Under the pieces are notes generated by a model. It saw nothing but the letters and a program-made list of their open reading frames with translations. It had not been told where the DNA came from and did no database searches. The position numbers and the translations under genes are program-made. This document shows, piece after piece, positions 17,088 to 24,982 of a stretch of 64,000 bases of DNA; positions within the stretch are counted from its first letter, which is position 1, and every line of letters begins with the position of its first letter. The DNA is from an uncultured Dysgonomonas sp. (lineage in GTDB: Bacteria; Bacteroidota; Bacteroidia; Bacteroidales; Dysgonomonadaceae). Where the stretch lies: assembly GCF_900079725.1 (NCBI RefSeq), contig NZ_LT599032.1, positions 4,584,054 to 4,648,053 of the forward strand, given 5' to 3'.

Positions 17088-18776
17088 ATGATTATGAAAA
17101 ATAATTTATTATATATTATAGCTATATCTCTGGTGGTTCTATCAGGATGCCAGAGTCCTGACGACATTATACCGCCGGCAGATAATCAGGGGCTCACTCG
17201 CTTGACTGTCAAATTTACTACTGGTGAATATGCAGAGGTAGAGGCCGCATCATATACCATCAGCGACCCTAATGCTGATACTTATGTAATTCCTGTTCCT
17301 TGGTTCTATCCTGCAGATAGTTACAACGAAACTACTCCATACATGTCTGCGATGAAGGTAGAAGCTAATCTGGATAATAATTTCACGATTGCTCCGGGCC
17401 TGAGTGTTCTGGATCTGACAAAAGACAATCATTTCACATTAACAGATTCTTATGGAAATAAACGGTCGATAACAATCAGAGGTGAAAGGGTAAAATCCAG
17501 CGCTTGCAATATTATAACATTCTCACTGAAAGATAAAGATGTTACCGGTATAATAGACGATGCTGCAGGGACTATATCCCTGATAAGTATAGACGATCTG
17601 TCGAATAGTTTGGCTGACTATGAATTATCTCCGCATGCACTCTCTATTTCACCGGATCCTGCAGTTACTCCTTTAGACTTCAATAACAATGTAGAATTGA
17701 CCATAACAGCACATAATGGTACATCTACAAAGAAATATACAGTGAAGAAAGAAATACCTAGTAAGATTGGAGCCGGATACCGCAAGGGTAGTGAAGAAAA
17801 TGTATATGAGCTTAACCTGAGTGCGTATGGTTTCTCTATGACCAAATCAAGTAATCCGTCATTAGCCGTACTTGGCAGTTATTTAGTTTTAAACTTAGGT
17901 GATGGAACTACTCCTGTATATATCAACAGGGCTACAGGAGCTAAACTTGGCTCTATCAACATCGGTTCGGCCAATGCCGGAGGTAGCATTACAGGTGATA
18001 TCTACGGTAATATGTTGATTGCAAACAATGCTGCTGCCGGAGGTACATTAAATGTCTACAAAACCAAGTCGGTAACAGCTGCTCCTACATTATTCTTCTC
18101 CATGTCTAATACTACAGGTTTCACTATCGGATCTAAAATGGCGGTACAAGGAAATCTTGATGGGGATGCTATTATTGTAGCTACATGTGAAAACTCCAGC
18201 AGCTTCGTTCGCTGGATTGTAAGCGGAGGTGTAGCTGGTACTCCACAGGTGATTTCCGTGTCTGGTATAGGTACATGGGGTGGAGCTGATAATGCGCCGC
18301 GTTTCACATATGCTTCTACTAATCTGGCCGATGGCTATTACATAGGTCACTATGCCGGTGGAGGCGGAAATGTATACTATGTAGATGGAACAGCAAATAC
18401 TGTGGTCAGGCAACTGGCGGGAACAGGGGACTGGGCCAGAGGTATAGGTATGTTTGATATAAAAGTATTCAATAATACCCGTTACATGATGACCTATAAT
18501 ATGGGATTCTTCCCTCAATGGGCTTTGGGTGGTCAGATATATATGTATGATGTAACTAATCCGGCTCTGGTTACGGGATCTGTTACAGACAGTCCTGCAT
18601 TGACTTTCAAACAGGAAAGTATAACTGCTTACAATAATGGAGCAACTCCGTTAGAGCCTCGTACTGCTGATATTTTATTGTACCCTTCTGCTGATGGATT
18701 TATGATGCATATGTACTATATAGACAATGCATCCAGTGTGTTGGGCTGCTATAAATTTGATTGTATAGATAAATAA
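17088..18776 (+). CDS. DUF5018/DUF4623-like surface lipoprotein (SusE/F position)
   Basis: 562 aa lipoprotein (lipobox VVLSGCQSPDD); the ATG at 17094 is an alternative start. The N-terminal third resembles DUF5018, with repeated beta-sandwich modules (about 25-130 LTRLTVKFTTGEYAEVEAA; about 135-225 ITFSLKDKDVTGIIDDAAG, ending TSTKKYTVKKE). The C-terminal part (about 250-560) looks like DUF4623, probably a propeller-like repeat fold (GSYLVLNLGDGTTPVYINR, GDIYGNMLIANNAAAGG, DNAPRFTYASTNLADGYYIG). In the position after susD such proteins bind glycan at the cell surface. No catalytic motif is visible. Family names are from pattern memory. Confidence 0.75.
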   Translation: MIMKNNLLYIIAISLVVLSGCQSPDDIIPPADNQGLTRLTVKFTTGEYAEVEAASYTISDPNADTYVIPVPWFYPADSYNETTPYMSAMKVEANLDNNFTIAPGLSVLDLTKDNHFTLTDSYGNKRSITIRGERVKSSACNIITFSLKDKDVTGIIDDAAGTISLISIDDLSNSLADYELSPHALSISPDPAVTPLDFNNNVELTITAHNGTSTKKYTVKKEIPSKIGAGYRKGSEENVYELNLSAYGFSMTKSSNPSLAVLGSYLVLNLGDGTTPVYINRATGAKLGSINIGSANAGGSITGDIYGNMLIANNAAAGGTLNVYKTKSVTAAPTLFFSMSNTTGFTIGSKMAVQGNLDGDAIIVATCENSSSFVRWIVSGGVAGTPQVISVSGIGTWGGADNAPRFTYASTNLADGYYIGHYAGGGGNVYYVDGTANTVVRQLAGTGDWARGIGMFDIKVFNNTRYMMTYNMGFFPQWALGGQIYMYDVTNPALVTGSVTDSPALTFKQESITAYNNGATPLEPRTADILLYPSADGFMMHMYYIDNASSVLGCYKFDCIDK

Positions 18777-18789
18777 TAAAAAACCTTAA

Positions 18790-18822
18790 CAGACCGGTAT
18801 TCATATAATGGGTGCCGGTCTG
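18790..18822 (+). terminator. Intercistronic hairpin in PUL1
   Basis: CAGACCGG (18790-18797) pairs with CCGGTCTG (18815-18822), 8 bp with a 17-nt loop, in the 63-bp gap between the DUF5018-like and GH5 genes. There is no T-run, so it more likely stabilises or processes the susC-susD-lipoprotein mRNA, or terminates only partly. Confidence 0.5.
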
Positions 18823-18839
18823 ATAATAGTAATTGAAAT

Positions 18840-19973
18840 ATGAGAATCGTACAGAATACTTTCATAACAATATTCCTTTTTTCCATATTTTTATCATGTA
18901 GTGCCTGTAGTAGTGAATCTAAGGAAACAGGATGGGAGTGGGAAGAGGAAGAAGAGGTACCTGCCGGATTTGAGCTGAAGAAAGGAGTGAATATTGCTTC
19001 ATGGATATCTACGCCTAAATTTAGTGGGGAAGAACGCGTTGCATTTTTTACAAATGAAAATGTAAAGCAATTGAAGGAACTGGGCTTTGACCATATACGT
19101 CTTCCTATAGATGAGACTGTACTGTGGACCGAGAACGGAGAAAAAATACGACCTTATGCTTTCGATCTTTTGCATAATGCTATCGGCTGGTGCCAGAGCA
19201 ATGGCCTGAAAATAATTGTGGATATGCACATCACGCGTAATCACCGTTTTACGAATACGGAAAACGATTTGTTCACGAAGCCGGAGGAACCTGCAAAGTT
19301 TGTTCGCTTATGGGAAGATCTTTCTTCAGAGCTTTCAAAATACTCGAACGACTTACTGGCCTATGAGATACTGAACGAGCCTGTTTCTGAAAACCCTGAA
19401 AACTGGAACAGTGTGTTGAATCTGGTAATACCTGCCATACAGGCAAAAGAACCGGAAAGGACTCTTATTGTAGGAGTTTGTACAAGCAATTTTGCTGTGA
19501 TGTATAATAGTCTGAAATTACCTGCAACTAAAAATATTATGATGACGTATCACGTCTATGCCCCTTACCTACTTACTGCCTACGGACAGAATGATACTAC
19601 AGGTGGCCGGACGGATATTCCAATTTCATATCCGGGGCAACTGGTGCCTGATGGATATATTTCTCAATTGCCTGAAAAATGGCAATCTACCGGTAAACAG
19701 GTATTCAATAAGGAAGCTTTGCGTCCGTTTGTAAAAGAAGGTATCGACAGGGCTAAACAACTGAGCGTTCCTGTATTTGTCGGAGAATTCGGCACACTAT
19801 ACACTGTGCCTGAGCAAAGCCGGGCTAACTGGTATCGGGATATTGTTTCTTTACTCGGTGAGTACGGAATAGGATATACCTCATGGGATTACAAAGGAGC
19901 AGGTTATAGCATTGTAGATGAAAATAATACAGTTGCTTATCCTGAAATTGTAAAAATACTTACCGGAAAGTAG
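18840..19973 (+). CDS. GH5-family endo-glycosidase lipoprotein
   Basis: Retaining TIM-barrel glycoside hydrolase, 377 aa, exported as a lipoprotein (signal peptide with lipobox near FLSCSAC). The acidic linker after the cysteine (GWEWEEEEEV) is nearly shared with the next protein. GH5 landmarks: KGVNIASWISTP (barrel start), FDHIRLPIDE (conserved Arg), VDMHITRNHRF, acid/base Glu180 in YEILNEPVS, MMTYHVYAPYL (conserved His/Tyr), nucleophile Glu316 in VFVGEFGTLY, and Trp in YTSWDYKGAGY. Known GH5 enzymes cut beta-1,4-glucan, mannan or related backbones. The subfamily cannot be set from this read, and the neighbours (GH20, epimerase) point to an amino-sugar glycan. Confidence 0.9.
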   Translation: MRIVQNTFITIFLFSIFLSCSACSSESKETGWEWEEEEEVPAGFELKKGVNIASWISTPKFSGEERVAFFTNENVKQLKELGFDHIRLPIDETVLWTENGEKIRPYAFDLLHNAIGWCQSNGLKIIVDMHITRNHRFTNTENDLFTKPEEPAKFVRLWEDLSSELSKYSNDLLAYEILNEPVSENPENWNSVLNLVIPAIQAKEPERTLIVGVCTSNFAVMYNSLKLPATKNIMMTYHVYAPYLLTAYGQNDTTGGRTDIPISYPGQLVPDGYISQLPEKWQSTGKQVFNKEALRPFVKEGIDRAKQLSVPVFVGEFGTLYTVPEQSRANWYRDIVSLLGEYGIGYTSWDYKGAGYSIVDENNTVAYPEIVKILTGK

Positions 19974-20037
19974 CTCTGCTTTGGCTTTTAATTAAATAAC
20001 TAATTAACGGAATTTTAATCATTACCTGTATTGTAAT

Positions 20038-21429
20038 ATGAAAACTGTACGAATTATAACCCTGCTATTTACTCTCATCGGCTTTTCTCTATTTGCAAAT
20101 GCCTGCAGCGACAACCCTAAGGAACCGGGTTGGGAATGGGGTGGCGAAGAAGAACCCGGTGGTGAGACTACTGCAAAACCACGTTATCTGTGGATAGATG
20201 CGGCAGCTAACTTCCCCGACTATGCCAATAGTAAAGAAAATATAAAGCGAGATCTTACTTTGGCTAAAAATACCGGTTTCACTGATATTGTAGTAGATGT
20301 ACGCCCGACAATGGGAGATGTATTATTCAATACAAGTGCTGTAGAACAGGTCAGAAAACTGGATTACTGGTCAAGCACAGGTTACCAGTTTTACGAACGT
20401 ACAGCTACCTGGGATTATCTTCAGGCTTTTATAGATATGGGGCATGAACTGGATCTGAAGATACATGCGGCTATTAATACATTTACAGCCGGCAATGATT
20501 ATCCTTATGGCTTGGGACATCAGGGGATGTTATTCCGTGACGATACTAAAAAGAACTGGGCTACATCGGTCAATACGGCTACGGGTATTACCAATGTAAT
20601 GGATTTGGGTAGTGATACGTATGGAACGAAATTTCTGAACCCTGTAAATCAGGATGTGCAGAATTATCTGCTTACTATACTTGGCGATCTGGCGAAATAT
20701 AATGTAGATGGTATTTTTCTCGACCGCTGTCGTTTCGATGATATTGCAAGTGATTTCTCGGATTATACACGCGAGAAGTTTGAAGCATACATCGGTTCGA
20801 AGGTATCTAAATTTCCTGACGATATCATGGCTCCGGGAGCCGGAGTAACTCCTATACCATCTCCACTCCCTACCCATTATAAGAAATGGCTTGAATTCAG
20901 GGCTAAAACAATACATGATTTTGTCGTGAAAGCCCGCGAGAAAGTGAAATCACAGAATCAGAATATACAGTTCGGCGTGTATGTGGGAGCGTGGTATTCG
21001 TCTTATTACGGAGTTGGTGTAAACTGGGCTAGTCCTAAATATAACACCGCTGCTGCATATCCTGCATGGGCCAGCCAGAATTATAAGGATTATGGGTATG
21101 CCGACCATCTCGATTTTATGCTACTGGGCGCATATGCTTCGGCTAATAGAGTATATGGAAGCGGAGAATGGTCTGTGGAAGGATTTTGTAAGCAAGCAAA
21201 GAACTTGCTGCTCGACGATGTAAAATATGCGGGAGGGCCTGATGTTGGTAACTGGGATGTACCTGCAGGAACGAATGTGAATACTGCTGTAACCAATACG
21301 GTTGATGCAGCAATAAACGCAGGAAACGGATATTTTCTGTTCGATATTATTCACCTGAAGATGTATAATTACTGGCCGGATGTAAAGAAAGGTATCGATA
21401 AATATCTGGAATCGGTAGATAAAAAATAA
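20038..21429 (+). CDS. GHL10-type (DUF187) glycoside-hydrolase-like lipoprotein, copy 1
   Basis: 463 aa lipoprotein (signal peptide ending LFANACSDNPKEPGWEW), with a linker shared with the preceding GH5 protein. The body is a TIM barrel of the GHL10/family-10-like group: RYLWIDAAANFPDYAN, GFTDIVVDVRPTMGDVLF, DLKIHAAINTFTAGNDY, DGIFLDRCRFDDIASDFSDY, and LDFMLLGAYASANRVYG. The conserved acids after VDV, in LDRCRFDD and in LDFM are candidate active-site residues. A second member is encoded at 28740. Members in Bacteroidales recur with GH20 and acetylesterases, but I cannot name a proven substrate. It lies 64 bp after the GH5 gene and 5 bp before the phosphoesterase gene. Confidence 0.8.
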   Translation: MKTVRIITLLFTLIGFSLFANACSDNPKEPGWEWGGEEEPGGETTAKPRYLWIDAAANFPDYANSKENIKRDLTLAKNTGFTDIVVDVRPTMGDVLFNTSAVEQVRKLDYWSSTGYQFYERTATWDYLQAFIDMGHELDLKIHAAINTFTAGNDYPYGLGHQGMLFRDDTKKNWATSVNTATGITNVMDLGSDTYGTKFLNPVNQDVQNYLLTILGDLAKYNVDGIFLDRCRFDDIASDFSDYTREKFEAYIGSKVSKFPDDIMAPGAGVTPIPSPLPTHYKKWLEFRAKTIHDFVVKAREKVKSQNQNIQFGVYVGAWYSSYYGVGVNWASPKYNTAAAYPAWASQNYKDYGYADHLDFMLLGAYASANRVYGSGEWSVEGFCKQAKNLLLDDVKYAGGPDVGNWDVPAGTNVNTAVTNTVDAAINAGNGYFLFDIIHLKMYNYWPDVKKGIDKYLESVDKK

Positions 21430-21434
21430 AAAAA

Positions 21435-22874
21435 ATGCGAAATTCAATATTCAGTGTGCTGTTTGTCTTATTATTAACCGCTTATTGCAATAACCTCAAC
21501 GGGCAATGTGTAATCAGAGGTAAAGTGGCATGTGACGGCAAAGGAGTGAAAGGTGTTGTAGTTACGGATGGCGTCCATTGTGTACAGACCAATGACAATG
21601 GAGAATATACTATTCCATCCTTAAAATCTTCCCGTTTTGTATATATATCCACTCCGGCAGGATACATAACTAAATGCAAGGATAAGACGATACCTCAGTT
21701 CTATAAGATAATAGAGAATGGCGTCGACGCATATGATTTTGAAATATACAAGAATCCGAAAGACGACAAGAATCATGTATTCATTGCACAGGCTGATGTA
21801 CAGCTGGTTGATGGAGATAATCTGAGAAGTTACACTAAAATATTGCAAGATTGTAAAACGTTAATTAAAAAGTATGATGACAGAGATATTTTTGCTGTCG
21901 ATTGTGGGGATATAGTAGGCGATACGCCGTCACTTTATCCGGGTTATATAGAAGCTTCTTCCGTATTGAATTTCCCTGTTTACAGGGCTATCGGCAACCA
22001 CGATATGGATTATTTTGGCCGTAGCCACGAAACATCATACAAAACGTTCGAAAGCTACTTTGGCCCCGTTTATTATTCATTCAATAAGGGGAATGCCCAT
22101 TATATCATCATTGATAATGCATTCTTTATCGGACGTGATTATTTCTATATGGGATATATAGATGAAAGGACGTATGCATGGCTCGAACAGGATTTGGCGT
22201 ATGTGAAAAAAGATTCACCTGTTTTCATTGTCATGCATATTCCTTCGCGTCTCGATGAGAAACAAAAGCCTTTTGAATATAAAAGCAATGGCATCGCCGA
22301 CCAGACGATAAACACGGCTGCGTTATATGAAATGCTGAGGCCTTATAATGCTCATATCATATCGGGGCATATGCACTACAATCATAATATTGTCCATAAT
22401 TCAAGACTAATGGAACACAATACAGGCGCAGTGTGCGGAACATGGTGGCGAGGCGATATCTGCCTCGATGGTACCCCGCAGGGTTATGGCGTGTATGAGG
22501 TGACTGGCAATGATGTGAAATGGTATTTCAAGAGTTCCGGTTTTTCTGAAAAGCATCAGTTCAGAGCATACCCGCCAGGGCGTTCATCCGAATATCCTCA
22601 GGATGTGGTAGTAAATGTTTGGAATTGGGATAAAGAATGGAAAGTGGAATGGCTCGAAAATGATGAGATACAAGGAGAAATGACTCATTTTAGAGGGTTT
22701 GACCCTGATGCTGAAATCCTTTGCTCCGACAAAGAAAAGATAAAATATGACTGGATATCGGTGATTGAGACACAACATTTATTTCGTGCCTCACCAAAGA
22801 ACCCGACGGCAAAAATCAGTATAAAAGTGACAGACCGGTTTGGAAATATATATCTGGAAGATATTAAACAATAA
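21435..22874 (+). CDS. Calcineurin-like metallophosphoesterase, exported
   Basis: 479 aa with a signal peptide (to about NNLNGQ). The N-terminal MetallophosN-type beta domain (about 25-85) is KGVVVTDGVHCVQTNDNGEY. The dinuclear metallophosphatase core (about 110-340) has ordered motifs DCGDIVGD, GNHDMD, VMHIPSR and SGHMHYNH. A C-terminal MetallophosC-type domain follows (about 345-479). Active-site residues look complete. It would hydrolyse a phosphomonoester or phosphodiester in the periplasm or at the surface. It overlaps no gene but is tightly packed (5 bp after GHL10, 11 bp before DUF4434 copy 2), so PUL1 may handle a phosphate-decorated glycan. Confidence 0.88.
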   Translation: MRNSIFSVLFVLLLTAYCNNLNGQCVIRGKVACDGKGVKGVVVTDGVHCVQTNDNGEYTIPSLKSSRFVYISTPAGYITKCKDKTIPQFYKIIENGVDAYDFEIYKNPKDDKNHVFIAQADVQLVDGDNLRSYTKILQDCKTLIKKYDDRDIFAVDCGDIVGDTPSLYPGYIEASSVLNFPVYRAIGNHDMDYFGRSHETSYKTFESYFGPVYYSFNKGNAHYIIIDNAFFIGRDYFYMGYIDERTYAWLEQDLAYVKKDSPVFIVMHIPSRLDEKQKPFEYKSNGIADQTINTAALYEMLRPYNAHIISGHMHYNHNIVHNSRLMEHNTGAVCGTWWRGDICLDGTPQGYGVYEVTGNDVKWYFKSSGFSEKHQFRAYPPGRSSEYPQDVVVNVWNWDKEWKVEWLENDEIQGEMTHFRGFDPDAEILCSDKEKIKYDWISVIETQHLFRASPKNPTAKISIKVTDRFGNIYLEDIKQ

Positions 22875-22885
22875 AATAACAGAAG

Positions 22886-23947
22886 ATGGACAGACGAAAG
22901 TTTTTACAGCTCTGCGGATTAACCTCTGCCTCTCTGCTGGCAGGCAATAATACGTTTGCCGGAGAGATAAGGCGCAATCCTAATATTAAGCCTATCATGG
23001 GCTCATGGTTCGAATTCAAGCATCACAACGATAGTGAAGGCAAGTATTGGAATCCTGCCCTGACTAAGTTTACCGAGGCACAGTGGCGGGCAAAGATAAA
23101 GGAAATCAGCGAAACGGGTATGCAATACCTGGTACTGATGTCGGTTGCAGAAAACGGAAAAACATTTTATCCATCCACCCTTCAATCAAGATACGATTAC
23201 GAATGTGCCGATCCGTTAGAAGCCGTTCTCTCGGCTGCGGATGAATATGGTATCAAGTTTTTTGTGAGCAACGATTTCTGGTCAGATTATCGCAATGTGG
23301 ATAAAATGATGACCGACAAGGACATTTCCATCCTTCGCGAAAAAGGGATGGAAGAAGTGGCGGAGAAATATTCGCATCACAAAAGTTTTTATGGTTGGTA
23401 CTATCCTAATGAGACGGGACTATATAATACAATAGACGAAACCACCATCAATTATGTCAACAAGTGTAGTAAGAAAGCGCGCGAACTAACTCCCGGCTGC
23501 GTAAACCTGATTGCACCCTATGGAACAAAATCTATTCGTCTCGATGATAAATATGTTCGTCAACTGGAACGTCTCGATATAGATATTATGGCCTATCAGG
23601 ATGAAATAGGAGTGAAGAAGACCAAAGCCGGCACAGCAGGCAAATATTATGAAGCCTTGTACAAAGTGCATGCCAAAGCCGGTCGGGCTCGTCTGTGGGC
23701 TGATCTTGAAGTATTCGAATTCGAAGGAGAAGTTTATGACAGTGCTTTGATTCCTGCCCGATTCAATAGAATTCTTACACAGCTTGAAGATATTTCACCC
23801 TTTGTAGAAAACATACTGATATACCAGTACATGGGTCTGATGAGCAAGCCTGGCTCGGTTGCTCCTGCCGGACACAAGGATGCGGAAAGACTTTATAAGG
23901 AATATATGGATTGGCTGAAAGTACAACAGGGTTTAACCATAAAATAA
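22886..23947 (+). CDS. DUF4434-like glycoside-hydrolase-type protein (copy 2)
   Basis: 353 aa, exported (MDRRKFLQLCGLTSASLLAG, twin arginine). Barrel features of the DUF4434 group: KPIMGSWFEFKHHND, AKIKEISETGMQYLVLM, YGIKFFVSNDFWSDY, FYGWYYPNETGLYN with a glutamate at the expected acid/base site, and MAYQDEIGVKKTKAG with a second acidic pair. The two putative catalytic carboxylates sit where copy 1 (8375) has WYISGEIS and VQEHEKEW. The proteins are diverged, so they may act on different linkages. The gene is 11 bp from each neighbour. No biochemical activity is known to me. Confidence 0.75.
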   Translation: MDRRKFLQLCGLTSASLLAGNNTFAGEIRRNPNIKPIMGSWFEFKHHNDSEGKYWNPALTKFTEAQWRAKIKEISETGMQYLVLMSVAENGKTFYPSTLQSRYDYECADPLEAVLSAADEYGIKFFVSNDFWSDYRNVDKMMTDKDISILREKGMEEVAEKYSHHKSFYGWYYPNETGLYNTIDETTINYVNKCSKKARELTPGCVNLIAPYGTKSIRLDDKYVRQLERLDIDIMAYQDEIGVKKTKAGTAGKYYEALYKVHAKAGRARLWADLEVFEFEGEVYDSALIPARFNRILTQLEDISPFVENILIYQYMGLMSKPGSVAPAGHKDAERLYKEYMDWLKVQQGLTIK

Positions 23948-23958
23948 ACAGATACGAC

Positions 23959-24888
23959 ATGAAGAAACTATTTATAATATCATGCCTGCTCTTTATTTGT
24001 GCTTATATACAGGCCCAATGGACAAATATACAGATAGAGCCCGGTATGTCGCCAAAGAATGATATCATATCCATCTGTTTTGACAAACAGGGGACTATGT
24101 GGGTTGCTACTTCATACGGAGTATATAAAGAAGAGAACGGACAATGGAAACCTCAAGGAGTTGAGGATATTTACGCGCAGACGCTTTATATCGGCAGAGA
24201 CGAAACTGTATGGGCCGGAGTATGGGGTGGAGGAGTTTTCAGAAATAAGCAAGGTGAAACATGGGAGAATGTAAAAGAAGCATCAGTTTCCATATCTACG
24301 AATGCTATTGTAGAAACGGGTAAGGATCACTTGTGGATTGGAACATGGGACAAAGGTTTGCTTATGTACGACGGCAAAAAATGGATAAATTATAAGGCTG
24401 TAGAAGTTCCGATAGGGGATAACAGTATATTATCCTTAGCAGCTGATGACAATAAAATATGGATTGGAACATATCATGGCCTCTCCTCATTCGATGGAAA
24501 GAACTGGAAATTGTACAATAGAGACAACAGCCCTCTTCCCGACAATGATATTTATTCGCTCCATGCTGGCAAAAACGGATTATGGATAGGTACATGCAAT
24601 GGTTTGGCCTTTCTGCAAAAAGGAAATTGGACTGCATATCCTAAAGGTAAAAACGGCATATCTGGAGATGTTATCCTATCTGTAAAGGAAGATATAAAAG
24701 GAAATGTATGGGTAGGTACAAACAAAGGTCTGACCGTATTTAACGATACTAAATGGAAAACCTATACAATGGAGAATAGTAATTTATTAGAAAACCGTAT
24801 TCAGACTATAACCATTCACGATAATAAAATATACATAGGTACAAGCTTAGGTATCTCGATGCTTAATCTGTCGGAATTTGCATATTGA
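23959..24888 (+). CDS. Free-standing seven-bladed Reg_prop sensor propeller
   Basis: 309 aa from the ATG at 23959; the frame extends upstream into the previous gene but lacks a signal peptide there. The signal peptide is KKLFIISCLLFICAYIQAQ. The rest is seven consecutive repeats of the two-component-regulator propeller type, each with a core like LWIGTWDKGLLMYDGKKW: repeat motifs MWVATSYGVYK, VWAGVWGGGVF, LWIGTWDKGLL, IWIGTYHGLSS, LWIGTCNGLAF, VWVGTNKGLTV, IYIGTSLGISM. The protein ends after blade seven. It has no Y_Y_Y domain, membrane helix, kinase or HTH. Hybrid regulators such as the one at 45548 carry two such propellers. This one could bind glycan or modulate a sensor elsewhere. Confidence 0.85.
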   Translation: MKKLFIISCLLFICAYIQAQWTNIQIEPGMSPKNDIISICFDKQGTMWVATSYGVYKEENGQWKPQGVEDIYAQTLYIGRDETVWAGVWGGGVFRNKQGETWENVKEASVSISTNAIVETGKDHLWIGTWDKGLLMYDGKKWINYKAVEVPIGDNSILSLAADDNKIWIGTYHGLSSFDGKNWKLYNRDNSPLPDNDIYSLHAGKNGLWIGTCNGLAFLQKGNWTAYPKGKNGISGDVILSVKEDIKGNVWVGTNKGLTVFNDTKWKTYTMENSNLLENRIQTITIHDNKIYIGTSLGISMLNLSEFAY

Positions 24889-24982
24889 TAGACATTTACT
24901 TAATGTGTTTAATTCAAATTTGTGACTCTTTCTATAAGAGGCATTCCCCTAACTTATTTGTAAATGAAAGAAATATAGAAAA

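Noticed and set aside
23911-23958. Upstream start for the propeller protein
   Set aside because: It would overlap the DUF4434 gene and bury the signal peptide; the ATG at 23959 gives a clean one.
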